NCBI GenBank assembly: GCA_964642385.1
Contig: CAZXON010000006.1
Span: 1-58,396, forward strand
Length of the DNA stretch: 58,396 nt
DNA from: JBDHUW01 sp964642385
Lineage (GTDB): Bacteria; Patescibacteriota; Gracilibacteria; Absconditabacterales; Absconditicoccaceae
Reading direction: 5' to 3'
Shown: one piece after another, positions 1 to 11,260 of the stretch
Layout: every line of letters starts with the position of its first letter
Position numbering within the stretch: position 1 is the first letter of the stretch
Made by a program: the position numbers and the translations under genes
The notes under the pieces: generated by a model
Databases searched by the model: none
Told to the model about the DNA's origin: nothing
The model's input: the letters and a program-made list of their open reading frames with translations, nothing else

Positions 1-26
1 AAAAATTTATTTCCCATATAGTATCA

Positions 27-1061
27 ATGACACCATTAACGTTTATTTTGATTGTATGTAGTGTCCTGTTTTTGTTCTTCGCAGTAGACGCCATACAAAG
101 AAGAAAATTAAATTTATTACATTGAATGGTATTTGGATGAGGATCAATATTGATTTTACTTTTTGTTATTTATCCTAATTTTCTTACTAATTTTGGAAAT
201 ATATTTGGTGTCGCTAGAGGAGCTGATGTAATCGTATATGGCTCTTTAATTATTCTTTTTTGGTTGTATTTCTGAGCTTATAATAAAATCTTAAGACAAG
301 ATATTAGACAAACTGATCTATTGAGAGAAATTGTTATTCATGAATCTTTGGGGGGTATCGAGAATAATATAAAAACAGTAATAATCATGCCTACATACAA
401 ACAAAAAGAAAAGGTTTTGCATTTGATACAACAGTTGCGTGATCTGGGATATGGTGTAATAATGGTTGATGACGGCTTGAATGGCGATTTGAGCGACAAG
501 ATTATAGAGAAGTTCCCACAAAATGTTGTTGTAATAAAACATCCATTTAATCTTTGACAAGGCGCAGCGTTACAAACAGGACAACAATATATTCTAAAAA
601 TGCTTCCTTCTATCCAATATATAGTCCATTTTGATTCTGATTGACAACACCAAGCGAAAGATATTGCATCGTTTGAAAAAAAGTTTTTGGAAAATACAAA
701 TTTAGATATTGTTTTGGGATCTAGGTTTTTACCATGAGCTGGAAAAATACCAAAGAAAAGAGCATTTCACAAAAAATTACAAATCTTTTTTATGAGAGTT
801 ATTGTGGGTATCAAACTTACTGACACAAATAATGGTTTTAGAATGGTCGCTCGTAAAACACTTCCTAAATTAAAATTAACAATGAATGATTATACTCATG
901 CTTCAGAAATTGAATCTCTTATAAAATCACAACACTTACAATATGCAGAAGTACCTGTTGATATTATCTACGATGAAGAGCATATCAAAAATGGACAGAA
1001 ACTTGGGAATGCTTTTAATATAGCAAAAAGCATCATTTATAAACAGTTTTTCTTTAAATAA
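27..1061 (+). CDS. DUF2304-glycosyltransferase family 2 fusion
   Basis: 344 residues with TGA read as Gly. The first ~100 residues hold three hydrophobic segments of DUF2304 type (small membrane domain often next to sugar transferases). From about residue 115 a GT-A fold follows: IIMPTY, VDDG, and DSDGQH as the nucleotide-sugar/metal motif, whose Gly is TGA. It probably transfers a sugar to a lipid-linked acceptor at the inner face of the membrane. In-frame TGA lies at several Gly positions (for example HPFNLG). The frame is open to the window edge, so ATG at 27 is the first visible start, chosen because DUF2304 begins here. It lies 6 bp from the next glycosyltransferase. The substrate cannot be told. 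Confidence 0.85.
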
Positions 1062-1067
1062 TAAAAA

Positions 1068-1886
1068 ATGACAAATAACCCCCTAGTTTCAATACTTATT
1101 TGTACATATAATGCAGCTTCTACTATAGAAGAGACTTTGTTGTCGTGTTTACATCAAACATATGAAAACACAGAAATTTTGATCCATGATGATCAATCGA
1201 ACGATGAGACGCTAAAAATCATCAAACAACTCGACAACCCCAAGGTGAGAATTGTGGTTTCTGGACAAAAATTATGACCTTATGGATGATTAAACTTTCT
1301 TCTGGATCAAGCGAAAGGTGAGTATATTGCAATTCAAGACCATGACGACATCTGGAAACCTGAGAAAATAGAAAAACAAGTAGCTGTGTTAGAGACGCAT
1401 CCTGAATATGTGTGAGTTTGAACAAAAACTCGTATGTGGTATGAGTGAGATAATATGTATTTTGATTATTTTCTAGGAGAGAGGGGTTATTATACCCTTC
1501 ATCCATCACTTCTGTTTAGAAACAAAGGATATAGATACCCAACAGATGGAATCTATATGACAGATGCATTGTTTCAAAAAACCATTTTATGTAAAGGAGA
1601 AAAGTTGATCTACAATATAGATGAAACACTAACCGTCCACCGCATCAAAGCATGATCACAAAATTATAGCTATAAGTGGTTTACCTATGCAAGCCAAAAT
1701 ATACACACACTCTACACACTCCATCCTTGGCGATATGCGACAGCTGCATTGGTGTGGGAGTCTATGAGAAAAGTGGTTTATCCTATTTTACAATGGTTAA
1801 AAAAAGGCAATCGAATAGATGTGATAGAGAGGGTACCGTTTAGGGTGCAAGGGTATAGAGTGAAGGGAAATAATACTATCTCTTAA
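1068..1886 (+). CDS. glycosyltransferase family 2
   Basis: 272 residues. Classic GT2 start: SILICTYNAASTIEETLLSC, then HDDQSNDET and QDHDDIW, which corresponds to the DxD metal/nucleotide-sugar site. Several TGA codons fall at Gly positions (for example after VSGQKL). It follows the DUF2304 fusion by 6 bp, so the two are probably co-transcribed. The 3' end overlaps the convergent glycosyltransferase by 11 bp. Likely role: adding a sugar to a surface glycan. Donor and acceptor are unknown. Confidence 0.85.
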
Positions 1887-2835
1887 TTACCCTTTTCAAA
1901 ACTAGATCGATTATTTGCTTTGGCATTATATTTAGTCCTAATACTCATATTTTCCGAACCATATTAGCAAATGGATCTAATCTTGTTGATTTTAAAAGTG
2001 CTTCAAGGGATTTTTTTCTCTCACCTTTCTCAAGGTAAGATACAGATTTGAGTAAGTGAATGAAAGCTAGTTTTTTTGCAAATAACTTTTCTGTTATAAA
2101 TCCTGTTTCTCTATATTCTTCTATCTGTTTTGTTAAATCATCAAACAGTTTTATATATTGTCATGAGAGATTTCAAGCATGCCTTCTATATAATGTGAGA
2201 GATTCAGATAGTCAGTAACAGTTATATTTAGTGCAAATTCTAAAAAACAAATCTCGATCAGATACGCCAAACAATTTATCATTAGTTATATTTCTAATTG
2301 GAATCTCTTCTAATATTTTTTTTTCAATCATAAGCGTAGAATATGAACCATAGAATGTTTCATGCTTTATAAATAGTTCTTTCGAAAGCGACTCATTTCT
2401 AAGATAGAATGGAGCTTTTCTCAAAAAATTTGTAAAGAACACTTTGTTATTTTTATCGATAAAATCCAAATTATTATAAACCAATTTCACATCAGGATAT
2501 TCATTAAATATAGCTATTTTCTTCTCTAAATTATCTGATGTATAGAAATCATCTCATTCAAGAAATGCTATATAGTTTGATTCAGAAGATATTTGAGATA
2601 TAAGAAAATTCAGATTAGCAACAATTCATTTATTTGGAGCGTGATGCCAAGCCGTGATTTTATCGGGATGTCTTTGAACATATTGTTGAATAATATTTCG
2701 CGTAATAGCATCTGGTGAGTCATCTCAAATTAGCAACTCCCAATCTGTATAAGTTTGAGCTAAAACAGACTCAATAGTTTGAGCTATAAAATCCTGATGT
2801 TTATAGGTTGTAGTAATAATGGAGACTTTTTGCAT
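1876..2835 (-). CDS. glycosyltransferase family 2
   Basis: 319 residues. Starts MQKVSIITTTYKHQDFIAQ, with LLIGDDSPDAI and a LEGDDFY acid pair as the catalytic DxD-like site; the C-terminal half is helical. TGA occurs as Gly about five times in the last 100 residues, and the reading frame runs to a TAG inside the convergent upstream gene. It is the last gene of a minus-strand glycan operon that begins at the flippase near 9,010. The substrate is unknown. Confidence 0.85.
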
Positions 2836-2857
2836 GATTATTTAACTTGTAAAATGA

Positions 2858-3046
2858 TTATGAACTTACAGATTCTTCGTTGAGGTGGTCGGCATATTTC
2901 ACTTAGATGTTTGCTGGATTCACTGGTGTAGGATTAATAAGCTATCCTATTTCTATCCCATGTCCTTTTATATATTTATAAGCTTGGTATTTTCTGTGTT
3001 TTCTGGTTTTTCTGATCTTTAAATAATAGTAAATAATGTTGATCAT
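2858..3046 (-). pseudogene. remnant of a SAM methyltransferase N-terminus
   Basis: In one minus frame the stretch reads MINIIYYYLKIRKTRKH, then GHGIEIG, a TAG, LINPTPVNPANI, a TAA and VKYADHLNEES. This matches the usual start of glycan-cluster methyltransferases (GLEIGALxNPxPV...VxYVDxL), but with two true stops (TAG, TAA) in place of residues and no downstream domain. I read it as a decayed N-terminal fragment left by loss or replacement of a gene. The motif likeness is from memory of the family, not a search. Confidence 0.5.
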
Positions 3047-3098
3047 CCATCATCACAAAACAGTTTAGGTATATTTAGTTTGTTGAGCGTGTGTTTTT

Positions 3099-3737
3099 TT
3101 AATTTTTAATAAATTCAAAATATATGCTTTTGGGGAATTTGTTATCGAAATAGGATGGATACATTTTATATGCAAAGAGAAGTAATCAATGTCTTAATAA
3201 AAATTTTAATTTCATTGTCATGTTTATCTTCATTTCTCATTTTTGATTTATGATGTTGGTTCTTTTAAACAAATATGATAATATAATGTTTTCAAAAAAT
3301 TTTATCTTTTTTGTTTTTACTAAAGAATATCATAATTCCTTAAACATTGTTTCCATTTCGCCATCTTTGAACATTCTTACGTGATGTACTTGTTTTCGAT
3401 ATTCAGGTTTAATCTTTAATAATAGTTCTTCTGATTCCCAATACGGCACTTCTATCATAAACTTTCCTCATTTTTTGAGCACTCTTGTCGTTTCTGTGAG
3501 GACAGTAGGCAAATCGTCTACATGTTCCAAAACGTCCATAGAATGGATTATATCAAAGAAATTATCAGTGAAGGGAAGCGTTTCTCCGTCTATTTTTATA
3601 AATGTATGTATAGGGAATCTTCTTTTGCAGCAATCTACATTCTCCTGTTCTATATCAACTCAATATACTTCATTATTTTCTGCGTAAATTTTGTGTTTAT
3701 TGTTTCAGTTTCAACATCACAAATCCAATATTTTCAT
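3099..3737 (-). CDS. class I SAM-dependent methyltransferase
   Basis: 212 residues. Motif I is MKILDLGCGNGNNKH right at the N-terminus, followed by VYGVDIE (motif II acid) and the type-11 post-motif pattern HSMDVLEHVDDLP, then LKKGGKFMIEVPY. The Gly residues of GCGNG and KKGGK include TGA codons. The start at 3737 is the only ATG after an in-frame TAA, so the usual N-terminal helix before motif I is missing. It starts 29 bp after the stop of the upstream glycosyltransferase. It probably methylates a sugar of the glycan made by this cluster. Confidence 0.8.
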
Positions 3738-3766
3738 TAGTAATTTTTAATAAATTAAAATATTTT

Positions 3767-4597
3767 TTAAAAAAACATTCTCCATATCCTTGAAAAGAAA
3801 TGATAAAGTCAAATTTTCTTAAGCAAAAAGGATGTTATGTAATTAAAGATAGAAAAAAACAACCTTGATAATATCTTAATGTAGTTTAAAATTCAATAAG
3901 ATCTATGTTTTTTTAACATTTTTATATTCATTCTTGCCCATTTAATATATACATTTATGAAATTTTTGTTTGATGTAGAACTTTCAATATCTCTCTTTTT
4001 TAGTAGTATTTTTCAAATATTAGCAACAATAAATCAATTTAATATTAAATAAGTATAAAAATAACTATCCCATATAACTCAATATGAAAATTTTCAGATA
4101 CTATAGTATAATTCTTTTTTAAACATTATTCAAGGCGTGCAAAATTGGAATTCATACAAATATTTTTGCTTAATTTTTTCGTGATGTATTTCCGTTTTTC
4201 GTACAGCTACATGATTATTTTTTTGATCAATTATTTCCGCCCGGCACCCTACTAGATGTATCGAAGAATTAAATTCTAAATATTTAGTTTGTTCATAAAA
4301 ACGATCAACAATTGATACATCATCACTTTCCATAATTGCAACAAATTCTCATTTTGATCTATCCATACAATCATTTAAATTAGCAATGATTCATCTATTT
4401 TTCGGATTATCTAAGAATACAATTCTTTTATCTATTGTCGCATATTTCTTTATGATCTCTTTAGATCAATCAGTGGAACCATCATCAGAAATAATAAATT
4501 CAAAATCCTTAAAAGTTTGATTTAATATGCTTTGTATACATTCATCTAAATATTTTTCAGTATTATATACAGACATGATACAACTTATTTTTGGCAT
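3767..4597 (-). CDS. glycosyltransferase family 2
   Basis: 276 residues. N-terminus MPKISCIMSVYNTEKYLDE, then FIISDDGSTDGS (Gly by TGA), NRGIIANLN and MESDD, all standard GT2 motifs for donor and metal binding. The C-terminal ~100 residues are hydrophobic and basic and may sit on the membrane. The start codon directly abuts the stop of the TIM-barrel gene upstream, so the two are translationally linked. Part of the surface-glycan operon; sugar specificity unknown. Confidence 0.87.
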
Positions 4598-5383
4598 TTA
4601 TTTGTACAAATTAGAAATTAAAATGAGAGTTTTTTCTATGTTTTCAATAGTAGTGCGCTTCATCTCAATAGAACAATATCAGTCATATCATATTAATAAT
4701 GCAACCATTTTTTTATGTTCTTTTCTCTCTTTTATAACTTCTAAATTTGGTTCTGATATATGAAAATGTGTAATATAGTCTTTTGCCTGACTGATTCATT
4801 TTATATCTTCATTATTTGCTATAATTGTTCACAGATCGAGATGTAGTTTAATTCAAGGATTGTTTATTTCTTTCACAAAGTCTAATGTTTCAATTGTATT
4901 GCACATAAAATTTCATCAATAAATTTGAGGATTGGGTTCTATACAAATAAAAACTCATTTATCTGAAGCTATAGTTCATATTTTTCTAAAAAAATCAATT
5001 GCGACTTTTGTGGCTTCATCTTTTGTCATATTTTGATAAATGCGATTCTTTGGAGATCCAAAAATCAAAGACTTTATTCAAAAATCGTTTGAGAATTCAA
5101 TTATTTTAACTAAATAATTAAATAATAAAATTCTTCACGCATTATCAAAAAGTTGCAACTCTGGTTTTCAATAAAGCAAAGATTGCATTGCAACTGGCAA
5201 TATATTATGATTTTTTATATGATTCAAGAAAGACCTTCTTTCAATCTCTGAGATATTTAGAAATTCATCAAAGGTTTTTGTGGGAGCTATTTCCAATCAG
5301 CTAAATCAGTGTTTATTCATGAGAGAATAAACGGCCTCATCATCTTTTTTCTCCCGAGCGATATTGGATATTGCTAGTTTCAT
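4598..5383 (-). CDS. sugar phosphate isomerase/epimerase-like TIM barrel protein
   Basis: 261 residues. Starts MKLAISNIAREKKDDEAV with GFSGLEIAPTKTF, the strand-turn pattern of the xylose-isomerase-like/AP-endonuclease-2 superfamily. Metal-ligand-like residues follow: CIEPNP, KLHLDLG, HFHISEPN and SIEMKR. TGA encodes many Gly. The start overlaps the end of the epimerase gene by 10 bp, and its stop touches the start of the next glycosyltransferase. Such genes sit beside NAD epimerases in glycan clusters and probably act on a sugar precursor; the reaction is not known. Confidence 0.8.
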
Positions 5384-6156
5384 GCGTTTTTATATTTCTT
5401 GATAAAGCGTCTTAATTCTGCAAAGATATACCATTTATCATATAAATATCAATTTTTTCATCAGAATTGTTCGGCATATATACTTCTAAAATCATAACAT
5501 ACAGGATTTGAGATTTCATTTCCAATATTACTATCTTTAAAAAAGATGTTTACCATCTCTTGTGTCTCTATGGGCTCTGTAGATAAATTAATTATTCAAA
5601 TATTATTTTCTATAATATGTTGTATGTCATTTCGAATGTTGCCGAGATAATAGTACTGGAATTTTGAATTTGGTATTATTTTTTCTGTTTGATTGTTGTT
5701 CAATAAATCAAAAATCACATTTTTTTTAATATTATCTCAAAATAATCATGGCAATCTAATGATATGATAAATCGTAAAGTTTTTTTTAATAAAATCTTCT
5801 AAATAATATCTGTTTTTTCAATATGCATGATTGTTTTCATAATCGATTATGGAATTTTCATCTACTCAGTTAGGGTTTTTATAAACATCTATAGTCGATA
5901 TTAGAACTATTCTCTTTGTTGTTATTTTTTTTAAATTATCTATAAGTTTATTTATTTCTTGTAAATCTTCTTCTGCATTTTGGTTTGCTCGTCGCTTTAC
6001 GGATTTTACTCATGCACACACAACTAAATCAAAATCTTTGTTTTCTATTTCCTTTATGTTTTTAGAATTATATTTAAACGAAAATTTAAATTGTTTATCT
6101 AGGTTGCTACCTACAAATCATGTATAGCCTATAATCGCTGTTTTGTTTCGGGACAT
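5374..6156 (-). CDS. NAD-dependent epimerase/dehydratase family protein
   Basis: 260 residues. Rossmann start MSRNKTAIIGYTGFVGSNL, with the second Gly of GxxGxxG coded by TGA. Then VVCAGVKS, LISTIDVY (catalytic Ser/Thr region) and HAYGKNRYYLED (YxxxK). It is an extended short-chain dehydrogenase of the sugar-nucleotide type, though short for the family, with a reduced C-terminal half. It ends at a TAG located 10 bp inside the next gene; the ATGA at that junction is not a stop here. Confidence 0.82.
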
Positions 6157-6190
6157 GTTTTAAAGTGTGTGAAATGCATAGCTAAAAATA

Positions 6191-7336
6191 CTATATAAGA
6201 CTCAACAATGTATCTTCTAACTCATAAAAAGTATTTAACTTTCCAGACAATACTGATATAAATATTGGTTTATTTTGTTTTCATATTTTTTTTATTAATG
6301 TAGGCCTCGAATCATCTTTTTCAGCAGAAGATAATATTATTTTTGGCGTAAAGATAGATGATTTATATTTTATTTTTATGTCGTCTATCAAAAACTTATA
6401 AGCTAAATTGGTCATTTCTTGCCATGCTGTTTGTGGTTTCAAATTACATAAATTGCAATTATCAAGACTATATTCTGAACATGTTTTACTGTTGTTTTGG
6501 CAATCAAATTTTGGTAATTTATTGTATGATGTTTGGTGTGGTGTGTGCTGAACTGAAGTTAAAGAATGAAATCAAGATAATCCGAATGGCATAACTGAGA
6601 AAAATGGTCAATCCATGACTGTTATTCAAATGTTTTTAATAATGTCATTTACTTCACAAAATATTACTTCGCAAAGTTCATATTTAACATCAAATAAATC
6701 ATGAAATCAAAATTTGCTTATTATCTGATTTGTTGAAGCATAGCTTGTATTTAAGACCTTATCTGTTTCAATTTGTTGCAATTCGTTGCAATTTGTTTCG
6801 ATCTGAATATTGAAATTTTCATCGTTGCTTTCAACTTCTGAAATCCTTGTATTATAAAAGACACTAATGTTAGCGTGCTGTTCAATTTCTTTCATAAAAA
6901 AATCTCTTATTTTCAAAGCATCAAAAGAATACTCCAATGTATCAAAACTCTTTTCTACAGATCATTTTTTAAAATATTGATCACTGTTTATCTCTTCACA
7001 ACGAATATTAAAATGTTTACAGAATTCTTTATATTCACTTGCATTTACTTTTGATCAAGTATCTGCAATAGCATATATTTTTTGAAAGCCATCATTTATT
7101 GCAAATCTAAAATCAGTATAGAATTTTTCAAAGTATTTTATAGATTGTTCAGCTGTTATTTTGCTTCTAGGGTAATGATATCCACTATGTAATCTTGCCT
7201 GATTAATATAGGTTGCCCTCTCAAATGGCTTTCAATCAAATTCCAATAAAGCTACTTTTAATCATTTTTTTCATAGAAATAATGCAGAATACATTCAAAA
7301 TATTCAAGCTCAGACTATGCTAACATCAAATTTCAT
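6191..7336 (-). CDS. FAD-dependent oxidoreductase (DAO-like)
   Basis: 381 residues. N-terminal dinucleotide fold MKFDVSIVGAGIFGMYSAL, followed by LEFDGKPFERAT and NQARLHSGYHYPRS, the FAD/substrate loop seen in D-amino-acid-oxidase-like flavoproteins of glycan clusters. A cysteine-rich stretch sits near residues 270-290 (DCQNNSKTCSEYSLDNCNLC), possibly a metal site. It starts upstream of the epimerase gene (34-bp spacer) in the same operon. Probable role: oxidation of a sugar or aminosugar precursor. This is inferred from family and context only. Confidence 0.75.
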
Positions 7337-7345
7337 TTTTTAATA

Positions 7346-7441
7346 CTAATATTTTAAAAAACTTACTATTTCTTCTTTACATAAATGAGATCAAACAAAT
7401 CAAGCTCATCCAGTTACCAAAATTTTCTTTTTTAGAAACAT
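7346..7441 (-). pseudogene. 31-residue remnant of an NAD-dependent epimerase
   Basis: Reads MFLKKKILVTGGAGFVGSHL then CKE, a perfect sugar-nucleotide epimerase N-terminus with TGA-coded Gly residues, but after residue 23 it runs into unrelated sequence and a TAG. The rest of the enzyme is absent. The start and glycine loop are intact, so the deletion looks recent. It lies between the flippase and the FAD oxidoreductase, consistent with gene turnover in the glycan cluster. Confidence 0.6.
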
Positions 7442-7465
7442 AATATTACATCAATGATCTAAATT

Positions 7466-9010
7466 TTACCCTCTCAACTTCTTAACTTCCTCTTTTAACA
7501 GCATAAACTTTTTATAATTGAATCCTACAAATATGCTATAAAAAATCAATCACAATATCGCCATTTTTCGGAAGTTCGAATATCTTTGCAGATCGTCTAG
7601 GATAAATATATCTCATTTAATCAGCAATAAAATGGCTCCCATAAGCACCAAAATAATGATGTTTTTGATGATAAACCTTCGATTGACGCTGATAGAGATA
7701 TCTTTCCTCAACAGTCTCCAACTCAATATTCACAAGAGCAAATAAGATAACCCAAATGCCAAAACCGCACCGTATGTGCCTGCTATTTTCATGCTGATGA
7801 GACTCGCACCGAGCAAAAAAAGCGTTGAGATACCCATGATTGCGACTCTTTGTTTGATCTTTCCCATCCCCGCAAGGACAGAAAAATTGAAATTTGTGAG
7901 AATAATAAACACACTAAAGATACTTCATGCTGTTAACAGGTTCCCCGAGAAGATAAATTTTTCTCAAAAGAGGACTAACGCCACCTCTGGTCCGAGCACT
8001 ATCAAAAACACAGCTAGACTTAGTGTAAAAATAGAAAAGAATGTATAGAAGAACCCAAACAGTGTCTCTAGCTTCTTGGTCTCTTTTTTCCCTACCATTT
8101 CAGACACCATAGGGAAAATCAGCCCTATAATGGGAGAGATCAACACGACACTGATATTTGATAGACTCAAAAAATTGGCGAAGAATCACGCTTGTTCAGC
8201 ACCCAAAAAATAGATAACGAGCTGTTGTGTTAGTTGTCAAAAGACCACTCCAATATTTACTCCAAGAAACGACCATAACGCATAGGTTTTATACTCATTC
8301 AGTGCAGGTTTATTCCACTCAAACTTGCCTTGCATAAGCTGTTTATGGTATTTCTTCCTATACAATATCCATGCAATAAGTATTCCAACGCCCAATCCCA
8401 AAACCCAGTTTAAACTATACCACAGGATTGTTTGCTTTCCGGTGAAAAAGAAAAAAACTGTAAATGCGACAATCGCTCGTGTTTGGATAAAATCAACAAG
8501 CTTATAATCAAATGTTTTTTGAAATGCAATAAATATGGATTGTAAAGTCTGGAATAGATTGATACCAAGGAAATAGATACAGAAAAAATGCAATATTTGT
8601 GCTGCTGCCTCCGAATGGAAATAATGTACCGCCAATCGATCTGCTCCAAACCACAATCAAAGAGCTATAAGGATCGAGCTAACCATTTGCACACCCAAAC
8701 TTAACCAAATGGTTGTTTTGATGTTGTTATACTCTTTTTTTACTCGGTATCTTGGCAAAAAATACTGCAAACTTTCAGTCAACCCCAAATCGTTATATAT
8801 ATTCAAAAAACTAACCAAACTGATGATACTATACAATACACCAACATCAGCCACAGACACACTCGCAGAGTTCGAAATCATCATCCTGATCAAATACCCA
8901 GCTGGTCCAATCAAAAATGAAAAAAAATAGAGCCAAAATCACTTCTTAATGAGCTTTTGACTGAGTGTTTCATCTTCTAACAGATCTTTTGGAGGAGTAT
9001 GTGTAGACAT
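7466..9010 (-). CDS. polysaccharide flippase (Wzx/MATE-like)
   Basis: 514 residues with about 12-14 hydrophobic segments. N-terminal region KKGFWLYFFSFLIGPAGYLI, then NDLGLTESLQYFLPRY, the pattern of polysaccharide-biosynthesis (Wzx-type) proteins. It should flip a lipid-linked oligosaccharide across the membrane. It is the first gene of the minus-strand glycan operon that runs down to 1,876. Only a few TGA codons interrupt it, so fragments are visible under the standard code as well. ATG at 9010 gives a short polar leader (MSTHTPPKDLLEDE), as usual in the family. Confidence 0.85.
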
Positions 9011-9103
9011 TATGATTTTCTATTACTTCTAGTGCTTTTATTGTGCGGTTGGATGAATTATTCCATACTACTCAAAAGCGATATAAATGACTTATTTTTT
9101 TGA

Positions 9104-9355
9104 TTATTTTTTAAGTTTTTTCTTTTCTTTGATATCATCAATTTCTCTTTTTGCTCATGAACCTATCGATACCATATCGAGCACCTCCTCGAAATGCTCA
9201 TCTGGATCATAACCACTATTTAATTTATCTGCTTGGCTTGTTCAAAGATTTTAATATCCATTGCTCAACATTAATAAATACGCTTTTTGTAGTATAGTTT
9301 TTCTATCTTCTCTTGCAATGTATTTTCGTTTGAGTGTAATAAAAACAACTGCCAG
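9104..9355 (-). pseudogene. possible broken small protein of unknown family
   Basis: One minus frame reads LAVVFITLKRKYIAREDRKT, then QKAYLLMLSNGY, a TAA, and continues NLGTSQADKLNSGYDPDEHF and a basic, charged tail up to a second TAA. The sequence on both sides of the first stop looks protein-like and is in one frame, so a gene interrupted by a single nonsense codon is likely. I do not recognise the family; a four-helix-bundle protein is a guess. The upstream part of the frame overlaps the divergent RhuM-Fic start. Confidence 0.3.
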
Positions 9356-9381
9356 ATTTTTACCAATTACACTATCAAACC

Positions 9382-10359
9382 ATGAAAACAAAAGGGAAGT
9401 CAAATATCATTATCTATCAGGCTCCAAACGGCGCCATAGAACTAAAAGGAGATTTTGATAAAGAGACCGTCTGGGCAAGTCAAATTGAGATGTCGCAAAT
9501 TTTTGATGTTAATGTGCCAGCAATATCAAAGCACATTAAAAATATTTATTTGGATGGCGAACTTGATGAAAAATCAACTGTTTCCAAAATGGAAATAGTT
9601 CAAAATGAAAATTGAAGAAAAGTAAAAAGGACTGTGCAATTCTACAACCTAGATGTTCTTATATCCGTATGATATCGCATAAATTCTATAACATGAACAA
9701 AATTCCGTCAACGAGCGACAAAAACTCTGAATCAACATATTACTCAATGATACACCATCAACAAAAAAATCCTGCAAAAAAACTATCATGCTTTTATGAA
9801 AAGCGTAGAGGAGGTGAAGAAGCTCGTATCAAAAACTGCTTTACGTACAGATGATGTCTTAGAACTTATCAAATTTTTTGGACAAACGTGGTTTTCACTT
9901 GACGCATATGATAAATGAGAGATACCCTTACGCAAACAAACATCCAAAACGGTGCACTTTCACGCACAAAATCTGTATGACGCAATAGAAAAACTTAAAA
10001 CAGATTTGCTAAAAAAATGAGTTGCCACCGATCTTTTTGCACAAGAAAAATATACCTGATCACTAGAGGGGATCTTAGGAAATATTCTACAAACAGCTTT
10101 TGGAAAGGATCTCTATCCAAGTATAGAAAGCAAAGCCGCACACCTATTATATTTTATAATCAAAGACCATCCTTTTAACGACGGCAACAAAAGAACCTGA
10201 GCGTTTTCATTTGTTTGGTTTTTACAAATGGTCTGATACGATTTTCGTGCCAAAATCACACCAGAAGCGCTGACAACTATAACTCTTCTCATAGCTACAA
10301 GTGACCCAAAAGATAAACAAAGGTTGATAGACTTGGTTATGATGATGTTACAAGGATAA
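9382..10359 (+). CDS. RhuM-like protein with C-terminal Fic/Doc domain
   Basis: 325 residues. Residues 1-~110 match the RhuM virulence-protein pattern (YQAPNGAIELKGDFDKETVW, VPAISKHIKNIY, VQFYNLDVLISVGYRIN). Residues ~200-325 are a death-on-curing type Fic domain with HPFNDGNKRTGAF as the catalytic HxFxxGNxR loop (the Gly before AF is TGA). Fic proteins usually AMP-modify or phosphorylate target proteins. No clear antitoxin gene is adjacent. The flanking remnant and assembly gap suggest an accessory island. The target is unknown. Confidence 0.8.
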
Positions 10360-10367
10360 ATCATAGG

Positions 10368-10467
10368 NNNNNNNNNNNNNNNNNNNNNNNNNNNNNNNNN
10401 NNNNNNNNNNNNNNNNNNNNNNNNNNNNNNNNNNNNNNNNNNNNNNNNNNNNNNNNNNNNNNNNNNN
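10368..10467. other. assembly gap (100 N) with identical 55-bp flanks
   Basis: Exactly 100 N. The 55 bp before the gap (10,313-10,367) recur exactly after it (10,468-10,522). This is what a scaffolder leaves when two contigs overlap by one k-mer, so the true sequence is probably continuous with a single copy. The bases after the gap repeat the last codons of the RhuM-Fic gene; they are not a second gene. Confidence 0.85.
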
Positions 10468-10691
10468 ATAAACAAAGGTTGATAGACTTGGTTATGATGA
10501 TGTTACAAGGATAAATCATAGGTTGCAATAGAATTTACAACGAAGATTTTTAAACATTCTATAATTTTTCAATGCTCTTGATTTCTCTTGCAATTCCATT
10601 TCAATTCTCTATAAAAGTAGCACCTAGTATCTTTATGTGATATTAGCCAACAAAGATAATAAAAGATAAAAAAACGCCCATCACGCACATT

Positions 10692-10766
10692 CCCGACTTG
10701 TCGGGATGCCCGTTCAATCGACGGGTAGATAGCTTGCAACGACAGGACGGGCAGCAACTTCGTTGC
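10692..10766 (+). repeat. dispersed palindromic repeat, copy 1
   Basis: A CCCGACTTGTCGGG hairpin (10,692-10,705) is followed by a 45-bp core (10,708-10,752) that opens with GCCCG and closes with ACAGGACGGGC, then a GCAAC-TTC-GTTGC hairpin (10,754-10,766). Four related copies lie near 19,272, 27,958, 46,466 and 56,426. The copy is intergenic and much richer in G+C than the surroundings. The rest of 10,523-10,863 shows no gene. Confidence 0.75.
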
Positions 10767-10863
10767 CTAAAATCCCTCGGGAAACTGGAAAAATCCATTG
10801 CAATATTGATCGAATACGCTACACCTATAGAACACAAAAATTTATCTCCTTCATCTCACTATC

Positions 10864-11100
10864 ATGAAAGAGTTCAAAACAGAAAAGAAACTCAATAAGA
10901 TACTCATTGGCGCAATCCTCGGAACAACATTACTCTGAATCGGGGCAGCAACGATGACACCCAAAGGAAGAGAGGTAAGCAAGTCTACCTTTGAGAAATT
11001 TAAAGATTTTCTAAAATGATGAGTCAAAGAACTCAAAAAAACAGCTGGTGAAACCGCTTTGAAAAAAGGGAAAAAACGAACTGAGAAAATCGACGAATAG
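10864..11100 (+). CDS. YtxH-like small membrane protein
   Basis: 78 residues. A short cytosolic start, one hydrophobic segment (ILIGAILGTTLLGIGAATMT, Gly by TGA), then an amphipathic lysine-rich helix ending KKGKKRTEKIDE and TAG. This layout fits the YtxH/gas-vesicle-like group of stress-related membrane proteins. It is 160 bp upstream of clpC, which would suit a stress locus. The function is not established. Confidence 0.65.
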
Positions 11101-11260
11101 GATTTGACTATAGATTTTTCAGAGTACCAAAGGATTACGATAAACAGTATATTTATATCCTATTCGTTCTAGCGCTCGACTCGCAGATCTGTTGAATCCA
11201 TCCTGGAAAAAATCCAACTACCAAACGAAGAGAACTATTATATCTATAACCACGACGACT

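Noticed and set aside
10113..10475. Minus frame running through the first N run
   Set aside because: It contains the N gap and is antisense to the Fic domain; both ends come from the duplicated 55-bp flank.
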